Assembly: GCF_028389875.1 (NCBI RefSeq)
Contig: NC_084702.1
Coordinates: 67,367,582-67,431,581 of the forward strand
Direction: 5' to 3'
Source: Rhea pennata
Taxonomy: Eukaryota > Chordata > Aves > Rheiformes > Rheidae
Length of the DNA stretch: 64,000 nt
Position 1 is the first letter of the stretch. Each line of letters opens with the position of its first letter. A model generated the notes under the pieces. It did no database searches and had not been told where the DNA came from. It saw only the letters and a program-made list of their open reading frames with translations. Made by a program: the position numbers and the translations under genes. Below are positions 33,801-44,150 of the stretch, one piece after another.

Positions 33801-36800
33801 CTTGTTAAATAAATCTATTCAAAATAGTCACAATAATTATTGGTGGGATCTGATTCACAAGAGATCTGCAAAGCCTAGGAAATCTGGCTAAACCTTTAAT
33901 TCATTTTGCCAGTCGGTATCATCTTGTGCTACAATCACTCTGGGTATGTCAGTGCCACAAATAATGGATAAATTGAAGAACTTCCTGGAAATCACATGAT
34001 ACAGTTGACCATGTTGAAATTGTTTCTATAGACTTTAACATTCACAATGGAATTTTCCTTACCCTGGTTAAGATAGGAAAGCAGTAAGTTAATTCTCCTT
34101 CACGTATGTGGTTTTGTGATGGGTTTAAGTGATCATTCTGAAGCTGATTTTGGAGGTCAGAAACATTTAGAATACTATTGCCATGTTCAAAATATTCCAA
34201 GGGATATGAGGCAAAGATGCCACTTATGGATTGTAGTATTATTCTTTTCAACACCTGGAGATTGTGTTTAGATTAAGATCTAAACTTTAGATCTAAACTT
34301 AAGCAAAGTCTCTGTGAACAAAAAGAGTAAAGTTTCAGATCAAATGCCTGAGTTTAATAGACAGAAAAGATGTGCTGGAGCTAGGAGAGGATACAGGAGG
34401 ATTGGAATTTAAGGGAAAAGAGTGCACATAGGGAATTAGTGGTGTTGATTAACTGTATAGGTAAAAGGAGGGAGAAAACAACTTGTTTGAGGCTGGGAGA
34501 CAGAAGCTGAGAGAACTTAATAATTTAGCACATAAAAAGAGGAAACGAAAAGCAGAAAAGAAAGACAAAATATCTTCTTTCAAGTAAAGAAAGGAAAAGA
34601 TAAATGAGTTTTTGGAGAGTCTTAGAATTTTCCTAATCACTGCAGATCTCACTTGCCTCAGTGTAGTCACTTCAAATGCAATCAATCACCCTCAAATTCA
34701 TTACAGGGAAGAGGAAAAAATAAAAGAGAAATGAGAAGAAGAAAGCCATAAAACATTTTCAATAGCCTTGAAATTTATCCTAGAAGAAAAATATAATCAC
34801 ATTCTTTATGGCCATTCTGTAATAATCACCTAATTATTTCCACTACCAGGTATCACCGTAGAAGATGTAAAAAAATGTCTTGGCTATCATTTAGATGCCA
34901 GCATAGCATATAAAGGATTGAATGCTGATCTTGATATTAGTGATGATAAATGTGAAAAGATTAAGGTGAAGGACAAATGTAAGTATATCCTTACATTTTG
35001 CTTAAGGAAAGATGATGTCATTTTATTCCCTGTTTAAAACTGATACGGTGATTGTAACTCCATGGCCCCTAGACAATATGGGTTCCTGCAGCAGCTGGCC
35101 TTAGACATTCAGTCTATCCTGTAATTGGCCCTTGGATCCTCTTTCTCCAATTGCCTCACACACACAAAACCAAGCAAACAGGTCTCAGCTGACCCCCACA
35201 CCTTAGGGTCTCCAGCTGTTGGTCTGGACCCCCAGAAGCCTTAGTAGCCAGCTCCTCAAGCTGACTCACTTACAGAGAAACACACATACCCAGCACAGAT
35301 TTATGGCCACTTTGATATTTGGCTCCCAAGCCATTTATCCTTAATCCTAATTACTCCCATACCCCCTAGACAGTGACCTCCTTCAGTCTGTATGGCAATC
35401 CAGAGAGCTTTTCCTGTCGTCTGCCTATATAGCTGATGCTCACCCGGAACAGAACTGGGAGGGGCAGGGGCTCCATTCCTCTGATTAGGATCTCCTGCTT
35501 GTCATTCCTCCCATGTGCTCCTTTCTGTGTTTGGAGATGAGCCTTTTCTCACAAAACAACTGCAAGAGGAAAGGAGTGAAGGGTTTGCTGTTGAGCACAG
35601 GGGAGGCAGTTATTTCAAGCTTGTGTAGTGCTGCTCTATTTTTATGTTTTAATTATGAAGTGCAAGCTCCTACAATTACAATTCTTGCCCTTTCCTGGTC
35701 CAGCTCAGGTAATACAGTAGTATTACACATATTTTCTTTCGCTTGTTGTCAAATGGTTAAGATCTCATTCTAACCTACACATTTCTTTTACCTTCAGGTA
35801 TAGGGTTTTCTGAATTAATTGCAAAATAGAAAATTCCTTCCCACATAATAACTGCAAACAAAGACATATGGAATTCCACTATGACCACTAAGTGAAGGGT
35901 TCTTCTATCTTCTGTCATTTTGAAGAACTGGACTAGTTGTGCTAAAAGAACAACTATTCTTCAAGTTTTATGGATGTTAAACTCTTCTTCTTTTCCTCTC
36001 TGCTTTCTTTCTACAGCACAATATAAAGACGATGCAGTCATTGATGATATCATTTCCTTAGTTGATGGAGGGAAGATTGATTTTTCAGTTAAAATAAAGG
36101 AAATGTTACTTCAAGGATTAAAAACAGTTAATGTAGAGGATTACATACAGTGGGCTAAGTCATTGGTTGATGCTCCAGTAGTGATAGAGCAACGGGTAAG
36201 TATAGTCTATTCTAAGCTAGGTTTCTTGTAGTTTTAAGGCTTTTATTATGAGAGGCCAAGTTTTTCATTAAGATATTTTCTTCATATTGACAGATCTAGC
36301 CTTTTTCTTCAGATGTTTACCTTAGTATCAAAAGCACTCAGAACTATTGAAAAGTCTGTTACTTATTTTCTTCTACAGCCTTCTCCAATACATACGCTTG
36401 TTCCAGTTAAGATGAGAGATGCATATTTAAAGAAACAAAATTTGGAAAGAGCAATTGAGGACTACATTACCGAATACAGTGTGTGCAAATGCGAACCTTG
36501 CAAAAATGGAGGCACAGTTGTGCTGGTAGATGGAGCCTGTACATGCATGTGCTCTATCTACTTTAAGGGAGTTGCTTGTCAGATTCCCAGATCTATGCTA
36601 ACTAAAGGTTAGTAAATATTTCAGACAGATTAAAATCAGCATGTTTATTAATATGAACAATATCCAGACAAAATCAGCCATCACAAGACATAAAGATGTC
36701 ATAGTAGCCACTTACATCTACTGCTGTCAAATCTCATGGGTAAATAGTGTGGCAGTTAGTGTAAGTCACTAGGATCTTTCCATGAAGAGGGTGCTCATTA

Positions 36801-37595
36801 GAGTTCGGTGCCCCACATACACTGCTGTGTCTTAGAATGACATTCCAGATTAATTTAAGTAAATAGGAACATTACTAAAGCATGGTGGACTAATAGTACA
36901 GAATCAGGGTGTAAATAGAGTTCAGAGAAAAACACTCCCACAGTGTCATAAACTGGTTTGTTTTCAGTTTCCTGCAAAAGCACTGTGCTTGCTAATACAT
37001 GATCATATTTCATACCTACTCAGCTAGCTTAATGTTAGACTGATCCACAAAAGGGAAGGAGATGAATGCAGTTCTACAGCTGACCTTGTAAAAAAATTAC
37101 TATGCAGTAAATTCGTTTCCTACAGCCAAGTTTTTGAAGTACAGATGGCAAAAACATCTGATACTCCAGCAGCTTCCTAGGGTGACATAATTTTGAAACC
37201 TCTGGGCACTTAAGAAGTGCCGCTGACATGGAGTTTTCAAAAGTCAAGTCTGTGCAGATGGGATGCAGGCTAGAATATACAATGATCTGTATAGTCACCA
37301 TAGCTGAGAAAGCAAGAACTGAACCATGGTCCACCTTGTCCACCCTCAAAAAATCTCCCCAGTTAATGCTATATCTGTCATTGCACAGAAGGCAGAGATG
37401 CTGCACTAATGTTAGTACGGTGTCTTAATAGCAGTCGTCACTGATGGAGGCTGGAGCTGCTGGAGTGCCTGGTCTGCCTGTGTGAGTGGAGAAAGCACTC
37501 GAACTCGTAAGTGTAATAACCCTGCACCAGAACCTGGTGGCAGACCATGCCAAGGAGAAAGCATTGAAAAACGGCCCTGTGAGGAAGCAAAATAG
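18739..37595 (+). CDS. C9: Complement component C9 with a C-terminal TSP1 domain; 11 coding exons
   Basis: C9 is a secreted plasma protein that joins C5b-8 and polymerises into the membrane attack complex pore. Exons: 18739-18824, 23658-23775, 24629-24776, 26037-26184, 27880-28018, 30882-31097, 33319-33559, 34850-34978, 36017-36195, 36379-36607, 37435-37595. They total 1794 nt, open throughout, giving 597 aa with compatible phases at every junction. Order: signal peptide (about 1-21), TSP1 (about 49-105, WSEW), LDL-receptor class A (109-142, ending SDEDNC), MACPF (about 146-490, signature Y330...YGTHY341), EGF-like (504-535), then a second TSP1 (548-597) absent from mammalian C9. Identity as C9 rather than C6/C7/C8 rests on close match to human C9 (for example NPF-free [17 protein letters not shown]) and the DAB2 neighbour. 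Likely liver-expressed; a candidate HNF1 site is just upstream. Confidence 0.96.
20118..20129 (+). repeat. Poly-C tract (12 nt)
   Basis: C12 followed by ACCCCACACTC in C9 intron 1. Simple low-complexity sequence. Confidence 0.8.
21136..21400 (-). mobile_element. Old CR1 3' fragment in C9 intron 1
   Basis: On the + strand GGTGGAAGGGCCCTCTAGAG, TTCAAGTGAGGAAGATTCTA, CTACTTCTCTGGATAACCTA and TGCAGTGTTTAATTGTTCTC match the antisense CR1 terminus (consensus: tggaagggacct..., gagattccacaacctctctgg). Heavily mutated, with a T run in the middle. Confidence 0.78.
23658..23775 (+). CDS. C9: C9 exon 2 (linker and first TSP1)
   Basis: Begins with the last base of a split serine. It codes a polar linker, then [21 protein letters not shown]. 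The WSEW is a C-mannosylation-type TSP1 motif, as in human C9. Acceptor is TTTGTCTGACAG; donor is GTAAGC at 23776; ends in phase 0. Confidence 0.95.
24629..24776 (+). CDS. C9: C9 exon 3 (TSP1 end, start of LDLRA)
   Basis: Codes [17 protein letters not shown]... through ...[10 protein letters not shown], the second half of TSP1 and the first LDLRA cysteines (C109, C114). Acceptor is ATCTTTCAAG; donor is GTAGGT at 24777; leaves phase 1, making a split glycine. Confidence 0.95.
26037..26184 (+). CDS. C9: C9 exon 4 (LDLRA, MACPF start)
   Basis: [20 protein letters not shown] then DEDNCESDP: a complete calcium-binding LDLRA end, followed by the conserved lead into MACPF (VGRTAGHG). Acceptor is TTTGCTTAG; donor GTAGGT at 26185; leaves phase 2. 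Confidence 0.95.
27880..28018 (+). CDS. C9: C9 exon 5 (MACPF)
   Basis: Completes a split glycine, then [22 protein letters not shown] and [20 protein letters not shown] (46 codons). This is very close to human C9 in the first MACPF strands. The exon has noticeably more CpG than its neighbours. Acceptor is CTGTTGTAG; donor GTAAGT at 28019; phase 0. Confidence 0.95.
28019..30881 (+). other. C9 intron 5
   Basis: 2.9 kb. A segment at about 29600-30060 is richer in G/C than its surroundings and may be an unidentified old insertion. Nothing else is supported. Confidence 0.6.
30882..31097 (+). CDS. C9: C9 exon 6 (MACPF, first transmembrane-hairpin region)
   Basis: 72 codons from [20 protein letters not shown] to SVLQTNTER, the first helical cluster that unfurls into TMH1 during pore formation. 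Compared with human C9 (from memory) the middle is shorter and lacks the adjacent-cysteine EQCCEE-like stretch. An N-glycosylation sequon NRS is present. Acceptor is TCTTTTCTAAG; donor GTAAGT at 31098; phase 0 both sides. Confidence 0.92.
31098..33318 (+). other. C9 intron 6
   Basis: 2.2 kb of AT-rich sequence. I see no repeat or exon that I can name. Confidence 0.6.
33319..33559 (+). CDS. C9: C9 exon 7 (MACPF signature)
   Basis: Codes [20 protein letters not shown] and the family signature [12 protein letters not shown] (residues 330-341), followed by [16 protein letters not shown]. Acceptor is GTATTCAG; donor AG|GTATGC at 33560; leaves phase 1. Confidence 0.96.
34850..34978 (+). CDS. C9: C9 exon 8 (MACPF)
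   Basis: Split glycine, then [20 protein letters not shown] and a cysteine-containing segment [12 protein letters not shown]. The KKCLGYHLD...C pair matches a conserved MACPF disulfide segment of C9. Acceptor is CTACCAG; donor GTAAGT at 34979; leaves phase 1. Confidence 0.94.
34979..36016 (+). other. C9 intron 8 with a GC-rich insertion-like block
   Basis: Bases about 35050-35520 are distinctly C-rich (many CCCC words, a CTATATAG box at 35425-35432, few CpG) compared with the AT-rich flanks. It could be a solo LTR or other old insertion, but no clear terminal repeats or target duplication are visible. Confidence 0.4.
36017..36195 (+). CDS. C9: C9 exon 9 (MACPF, second transmembrane-hairpin region)
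   Basis: Codes [20 protein letters not shown] through [21 protein letters not shown], the second helical cluster (TMH2) and following strand. Acceptor is TTTCTTTCTACAG; donor GTAAGT at 36196; ends in phase 0. Confidence 0.95.
36379..36607 (+). CDS. C9: C9 exon 10 (MACPF end and EGF-like)
   Basis: [20 protein letters not shown], then [20 protein letters not shown] and an EGF-like module with cysteines at about 504, 506, 509, 522, 524, 526 and 535. The VCKC motif has one cysteine more than human C9 (VRKC) and resembles C8/C6-type proteins. Donor GTTAGT at 36608 leaves phase 1. In human C9 the protein ends shortly after this point. Confidence 0.95.
37435..37595 (+). CDS. C9: C9 exon 11 (C-terminal TSP1 domain)
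   Basis: After acceptor TTAATAGCAG the phase-compatible frame reads [53 protein letters not shown] and TAG at 37593. WxxWxxW plus six cysteines is a full TSP1 repeat of the C6/C7/C8 C-terminal type. The donor AG|GTAAGC at 37615 lies 19 nt after the stop, too close to trigger exon-junction-dependent decay. Confidence 0.92.
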
Positions 37596-37614
37596 TTATG
37601 CAGCTCAAAAATAG

Positions 37615-39526
37615 GTAAGCAGCCTGTCTTAAGTACTAATGTATTATTGTTGTTTAGAATAAATGGTCAGCCAACATTTGGGGCATTCCAGTGACAATAC
37701 TGAAGATGTGACATGGATAAACCTGGTTACATGTTTCATTTAAATCTGTGACTTGAGATAGTTTTCAAAAACATCCACCTTGTTCCTCCAATTTGTGAAT
37801 GGCTACATTTTATTTGAATGTCTTGATGAGTAACACTATATCACAGAACTTTGGTAGTTAAGTGAAGTTCTGAATAAAAACATACTAAAAACCTGACCCT
37901 TGAAATCCAGATAACACCTCCAGTCAGACTCTCTATCAAAAAATTTATGTCTTGGGGAAAAGGAAAGAGACACATTTTCTAGTCATGATATAAAACACTG
38001 TTTGGGAGTTTGTACTTTCATGTTTGGTAAGTACACTTAGATCCACCAGACTGCTGTTAGAGCAGTATAGAGCCTTTTATGTTGGAAGAAAATTGGGGGT
38101 TTAGAAAACTTTTAGCAGCAAGATTTTATCAATTTTTATTTTTGCAATAACACTGTAAAGCAAAAAAACAGGAAGCATTCTGAGGACTGATGCTCTAGTC
38201 TCTAACATGACAAGATGGTCTCAATTTTCTTCACCTGCTGAGCACAAGAAACTTGTGTCCCCATGGATGTGAGAGCAAAAGCCCAGGAGGAAGTGTTTGG
38301 GTTTTAGGCTTGATGGCTTTTTCCCTGCAATGCCACAACAGGAAAAGAGGTGGTAGGATAGGGAAAGGATCTTGTGCGTGTCATCTTTGAAACATCCTGA
38401 TGGTAAGCCATGCAAAATGACCTCCACCTAGGACAAAGATACGTATCAGAAGATTTCTTCTGTGCCAGCTCTGTTTCATCTTCAGTAGAGTTCAACTATG
38501 TGCAGCCCTCTACTTGTGAAGCATCCTAAAGAAAACTTGGCGAGTGGCACGTGCTAGCATTCGTGGAAATAACTAGCCTTACATCAGAGAATTGCACATT
38601 GCTTTCAACAGCACCTCATCTCCAGGCTGTCAAAGCTACTCTTTTTTTATCTTTATTATCATAATTTATTTCAGGAGTTGGAAGAAAGGAAACTGAGGAA
38701 ATAATATGATACAGAGCTGCAAAACCATGAGTGACATAAGAAAGATAAATATAAGAACTAAGGGACATTAAATAAAACTAGCAGTAGCATATGCAAAACA
38801 AACAGAAGAATGGTCCTTCACACAGTGTGCATAACAAAAGTAAATATGCATTTCAAAAAACTCAGGACAAATTAATGTAAGGCTCTCAAACATACAGATA
38901 ATAATGCTAGCTCAGGAAGACTTTGAAGTGTCAATTTTAGGGGGATGGGGGAGTATTCTGGGGAAATATTTCTTATTTACCTGTTCTGGTACATTCCTCT
39001 CCAGGCCTCTGCCTGCTATTAGAAACAGGGTGTAAAGTTAGACTTTGACTAACGCAGTGCAGCTGGCCCTATTTTAAAAATCTCACAAGCTGCTGAACTT
39101 TATTTCTGCAGTATGTCACAGACATATTTATACTCAGTCACAACAGTAAATATCATTATGATTATTCATGACACATACATATGCAGATATGTTTCCTCCT
39201 GTGTGGCATACTAAAAGCGCTTTTTAAAAAATTAACCTAACTTTGGCTCCTGAAATATCTGATATGTTGAGCACTCACTCTTTCAACTGAAGCCAGTGGA
39301 AGTCTTACATACTCAAGGCTTCTGAAAGTAACAATATATGTTTTAATTAATTCTTCATAAGAGTTAGTTCATGTTACAATCATATTTAAGAGAGAGTGGA
39401 ATCATGTTCCTGGCAAGCCATGAGAGTACTAATTCACTTAAAATGTTGAACAGTATATGCAAATGTCTGATTTTGTTGCAGTAACTATATGCTATCACTT
39501 CTTCACTATTCTTTCTTCCTTTTTAG
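37615..39526 (+). other. C9 3' UTR intron
   Basis: 1.9-kb intron lying wholly after the stop codon, bounded by GTAAGC and TTTTTAG. No gene or identifiable repeat inside. Confidence 0.6.
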
Positions 39527-39688
39527 AAAGCAGTAATGAATTCCAAGACAATTTTACAAATCAAAGTTCTTGCTGGACAGCTAGATATCCCAAAGCAATG
39601 GAACACCATGATTTACAAGCTCCTGCAGCTTAAACCATCGCTAATCAAAACAAAGTAATAAATCAATAAACTTTTTAACGGAGGTGAA
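39527..39688 (+). other. C9: C9 terminal 3' UTR exon
   Basis: Acceptor TTCCTTTTTAG precedes 39527. The exon has no coding continuation and ends soon after two overlapping-range AATAAA signals (39657-39662 and 39665-39670), with a G/T-rich downstream element (gcagtgggtgttttcc). The intron 37615-39526 is inferred from the donor after the stop. Confidence 0.65.
39657..39670 (+). promoter_or_regulatory. C9 polyadenylation signals (two AATAAA)
   Basis: Two AATAAA hexamers lie 8 nt apart, followed within 30 nt by a G/T-rich element. This is a clear 3' end for the C9 transcript. Confidence 0.7.
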
Positions 39689-41339
39689 CTGATGCAGTGG
39701 GTGTTTTCCTTCTTTTATTTGCCTGCCGCTGTCATTAGAACATGAATTATCAGTCTTTGTTATTCACTAGCATAATGGAGCTCCCTTGTCAAAGGTTTTT
39801 TCATAGTTCTTTGTGGTAGTTGTTTTCAAATGCATTTTCAGGAAATCTAGTGTAAATATCAGAAAAATACATAGTAACTTCAGCTGACTAACGGTATATG
39901 ATTAGTAAAGAATCAGAGAGAGTCACTACTCTTCATAAACTGCCCTTTTGGATTTATTTCCATTGCCACGTGTCTTATGTCTAATTCAGGCCCTGATTCA
40001 CTGATATTTTTAAAGACATTCAGCCTTACTAGAGTTGTTACTCCTCTTCCTCAGAATACTTGCTGAAAAGTTTGCTGTTGTATCTTGCATTAGTCAATAT
40101 ATTACAGAATTTTATTTGAAATCAGAGGTACATCACAAATTTACACAAGAGTTGTTGTATTACTATATTTTTAGCAAAACTTTCAAAGAAAACAAGCTGA
40201 GGCAATTTTACTGTTGCACCTGTTTGTCAGTCTGCCTTAATAACTTCTTAACCTGATGGTCAACTGCAAGAAAATTTGGTTGTAAGTGGGGAGGAAGGAT
40301 AGCTCTTAAAGATACAAAGTTTCTAGAAGTTTCATGGAAAAATGCAGCTGGGTTAACTAGACTGAAGGAAAACAGCGTCCCTATTTAAGAAAAGGCACTA
40401 CTGTAAACTAAGCTATTCTAGTAAACACCAGAAGACCAGCATGGAAGCAAGACATAAGAAAACAGATTTATTTTTTAAAATTAGGAAGTAACAAATATAA
40501 GGCTGATCAATTTGGAAAAACAGAAAAGGTAGAAGCCACCAGATCAATCACATCAGTCCCTTGTATACATGCAGTCTGTGTCTGGAAGAGTCGCCTAGAA
40601 CCTTCATTCCTTGCCTCCTACCCACCACAAATAAGTCTGAAAACTCTTACCAAAACATCAAATGCTACAAAAGAAAGCAGGAGAGCAAGAGTTCCCAAGA
40701 CCCCTATGGTAAGAGGCCATTTAAAAAGTGAAAGGGTACTGATGACTGAAGAAAGTGAACCATACTCTGTGCTACAGAGGCAGACTGAAAAAGGTCTGGT
40801 TCCCGCCACCATGAACAGTTCTCTCCCAACCACAGAAAGGGAAACTTGTCTATTTAGCATTCCCAAGTGTAGAGATGGGATTTTCTAAACGAACAGAGCA
40901 TCACTGTGCCTAGCACACCTGCAAGTCATCCTGGGGCATTTCAGAAAGCACTAGACCTAATGCACATGTGCTTTACTGCACTGTGCACCTGGAATAAAGC
41001 TATTCTTGGTGAAAGATCTGATGCTACCGTAGTGTGGGAGCAACAGCAGCCTTTATCAAGAGCAGAGCTACCAGATACCAGGAAATGGCTAACAGACAGA
41101 GCAAGTCCTCAATAGCTGCACATGTTTATTCCTGTGTTAGAAAGAAAAAAATTAAAAAAAAACAAAAGTGGTGATACTGGGAATAGCTGAGGGAAACCTA
41201 CCACAGCACTAGATGTAACCCTCACTGTGACCAAAGTATGCTTACCAAGCACCCAAGTGGCTTTCCAATACAGTTAGGATCTCACATCTGACAGATTTTG
41301 TTCTTAATACTCCCCACTCATAAAAAAAATCTCTTTCAT

Positions 41340-42560
41340 AAGTTGTTCATGTAGCATCCTCAAACCTTTTGGTCTCTTGCCTCTTCAATGCTCTTTGAGA
41401 GATCATTCTTGAACTCCACGCCCCCTAAGATATTTTTTTTTCCAATTCCCACTTTAAATATACTCTCAACCTATTTACACCCATTTGATTTCAATTCTTT
41501 AATTTTCTGTGAAAATATTATTCCTTGATACTTAGAGTCCTCATTGTATCCTCTTTCATCTGCACTTTCTTAAGCTAAATAAATCAAGTTCTTTTGGTGT
41601 CCTTTAAGAAGCCAGCAAGTCCTTTCCCTGCTCATCCTCGCAGACTTCACCTGCAGCAGTCTCAGTTTAATTTCATGCTTAATCAACATAATTGACTAGA
41701 ACTACACGCTATAGTCTAAGCAAGCTCTCTTCAGTGCTATGTACAAATGCTTTCCCTGTACCTCTTGAAAATCATCTGTCTACTGGGCCCTAGAATTACA
41801 TGAGCTTTTTACATGTCCATATCATGTCAGTGACTCATGCTCATTTTCAGTCAATGAATGCATTCAGATAACGTTCCCCCTTCATTGCCTCTCCAGCTCA
41901 AAGCAAAAATTCTTGTTCTTAGCCCTAAGTGTATGGCTTTATTATTAAGTTCGGCTTGCTTCCTATGCTCCAGTACACAGTCTTCTCCTCCTTTCTTTGT
42001 GGTGACCTGATTCTCCCCAGTATTAGCAGTACCATTCAGTTTCCAGTCTAGTACAAGTCCAGCTCTTGGCCCAAGATTCCTGGCACAAGTAACAAACAGA
42101 ATCAGTCCCAAGACCTGTGCCTGCAGAACACTGCTAGTAATCCCAGTTAAACTCAGGAATTCCTCTTCTGCTTTTAAATTAATACTGCTTTAACCAGCAT
42201 CTTATCTACCTTGAAATAATTCTGACAGTCTTTGTCCTCTCCCTAGTTTCATCACTTAAAATTAATAAAAGGGCATTATATAAAGTACTGTGCTTAAATC
42301 TAGATAGATTAATTTCATTATCTTTGTCTAAAGTACCAGTTAAAGTATTTTTAAAGGATATTAAGTTTTTCAGACATATTCCATCATTAATGAAACCTAC
42401 TGTTAATGTAGCTTGATATTCTCACTTTCAAATTTTTCTTTCAAATCTATTCTGAGTTGCACAATATTATTCTTAAGCAAATAAGCCTGTAGCTGCCCCA
42501 GCAATTTTGTGCTTTTTAGAAAATAGGCAATATGTTTGCTATTTACCACTACAAGTATTT
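41340..42560 (-). mobile_element. Ancient CR1/L3-like LINE relic, antisense
   Basis: Scattered blocks follow the antisense order of an old amniote CR1/L3-type reverse transcriptase: AAGCTAAATAAATCAAGTTC (41573), CCTAAGTGTATGGCTTTATT (41923), CAGTCCCAAGACCTGTGCCT (42103), ACCAGCATCTTATCTACCTT (42194), AATCTAGATAGATTAATTTC (42297), AAAGGATATTAAGTTTTTCA and AAAATAGGCAATATGTTTGC (42519). No ORF survives. The assignment is from order and motif resemblance recalled from consensus sequences, not from an alignment. Confidence 0.5.
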
Positions 42561-44130
42561 GTGGTGGTTTTTGCTGTTATCACTATTTTGATATATAGTC
42601 TATTTGCATAGTCAAAGTTTAATGAAAGCCAATGATTTGGGGCTTGCAATGTCATGCAGCAATTGTTTCAGTGTGCTAGTACTGAGATTATAAGGAAATT
42701 CTGATTTCATCACAGAATACACTTTGTGTCTTGCTTGTGTCACAGATGTGGCATTTTCTGTTACTTTACTTAATCATTTACATTTGTTCACCACTACTTC
42801 ATATCGACAAGCTTGCTTAATGGAAATTCAAGTAAGTTTTTATTTAGTAGATGGACAATACCCAAAATTCATCAGTGTTTCCCCATCCCCCTGCACGTGG
42901 CTCCTCTATTTCCTTCCTCCATTTCTTCATCATTCAGCTGGCTGAGGAATCTCTGTTTCAGCTCTCTTCTTTAGACCCAGCTCAGTGAGATATATGGCGA
43001 TACAACCTTTTTCTCTTCACTTTTTGTGCATAGAAAGTTAATGGCAGTGTACAATTTGAATCTAATAACCTACTTGACCAGAACAACCCTACCTTTCTGG
43101 TCATATTGATTATAAAGGGCTGAACAGTCAAGGGTTAACAAACAGACATACAGTTTAGCTTATTAGATGCAGAAAATGGCTTCAGATTTTAAACATCTAT
43201 GAAAATCTGAGCAAGAAGGAAAGGTACATGGAGTTGGTAATGAAACTTGAATACAAGAATGTTCAGAAACTGAGAGTATGAAAGACAAGAACAAAATGTA
43301 TTTACTTTTTGAATTCAGGCAAACATTAGTGAAAAAATAACTATATAATTTTCTCATCAGCATAGACCAATTTTTCATTATCAACTTAGAGGTCGTAAAA
43401 CGAATGAATGCACATTCACTGTCATTTGTCCTTCACAGTACAGCAGTGTATCCCAAACAAATGCTGTTAAAAATTCTGTTAGGCCTCTGATAATATGCAA
43501 AACAAGGATTTTGCTGATATCTTTTCCTGTGAAGGCTGGATAGACCACATACACTTTCAAAAAAAAGGAAGTGCACAGTGAAGGACAAAGAACATTTCTG
43601 ACTCTCCCTAGTACAGCACATACTCTTTAGCAGACTTGTAGAGACAGAGAGGCCAAAACTATGGTAAGTACAGAGCTCTATTCATTTACTTTTTATTATG
43701 TGGCTGCATAAGATTTAGTACTAAAACTGCAGTGGATGTGACCATGAAACTTTAAATGTATTTCTAATAATATGCAACTTAGTTCCCTGCAACTGACTTC
43801 CTGCTTCTGAGGGTACGAAGAAACATTTCAGTTTGTTCATCATGTCAACCCAACTGGTTTGTATGCACCTTCCTGATTCTACCATTCAAAATTAAGGAAG
43901 ATACAGCAATTTCTTTCAAGGCTAAGTAGAAAAATTAGTTTGTGTATTTTCAGGAATTCTGTAGTCATCTGTCAATGTGAAACAGAACAAGAAATGAGAA
44001 TGAGACAAGACCTTTAATTAGATTTCCAGGAAGCTGTTGCTTATATCTTATTTTGATATAGAAAGACTTTGTAACTAAAAAGAAACAACCAAGATTTATG
44101 TTTTTTATGTGTAAATTTTCTGTATAAATA

Positions 44131-44150
44131 AATATATATATATATATATT
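44131..44150. repeat. (TA)n microsatellite
   Basis: About nine TA units in an AT-rich intergenic stretch. Confidence 0.85.
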
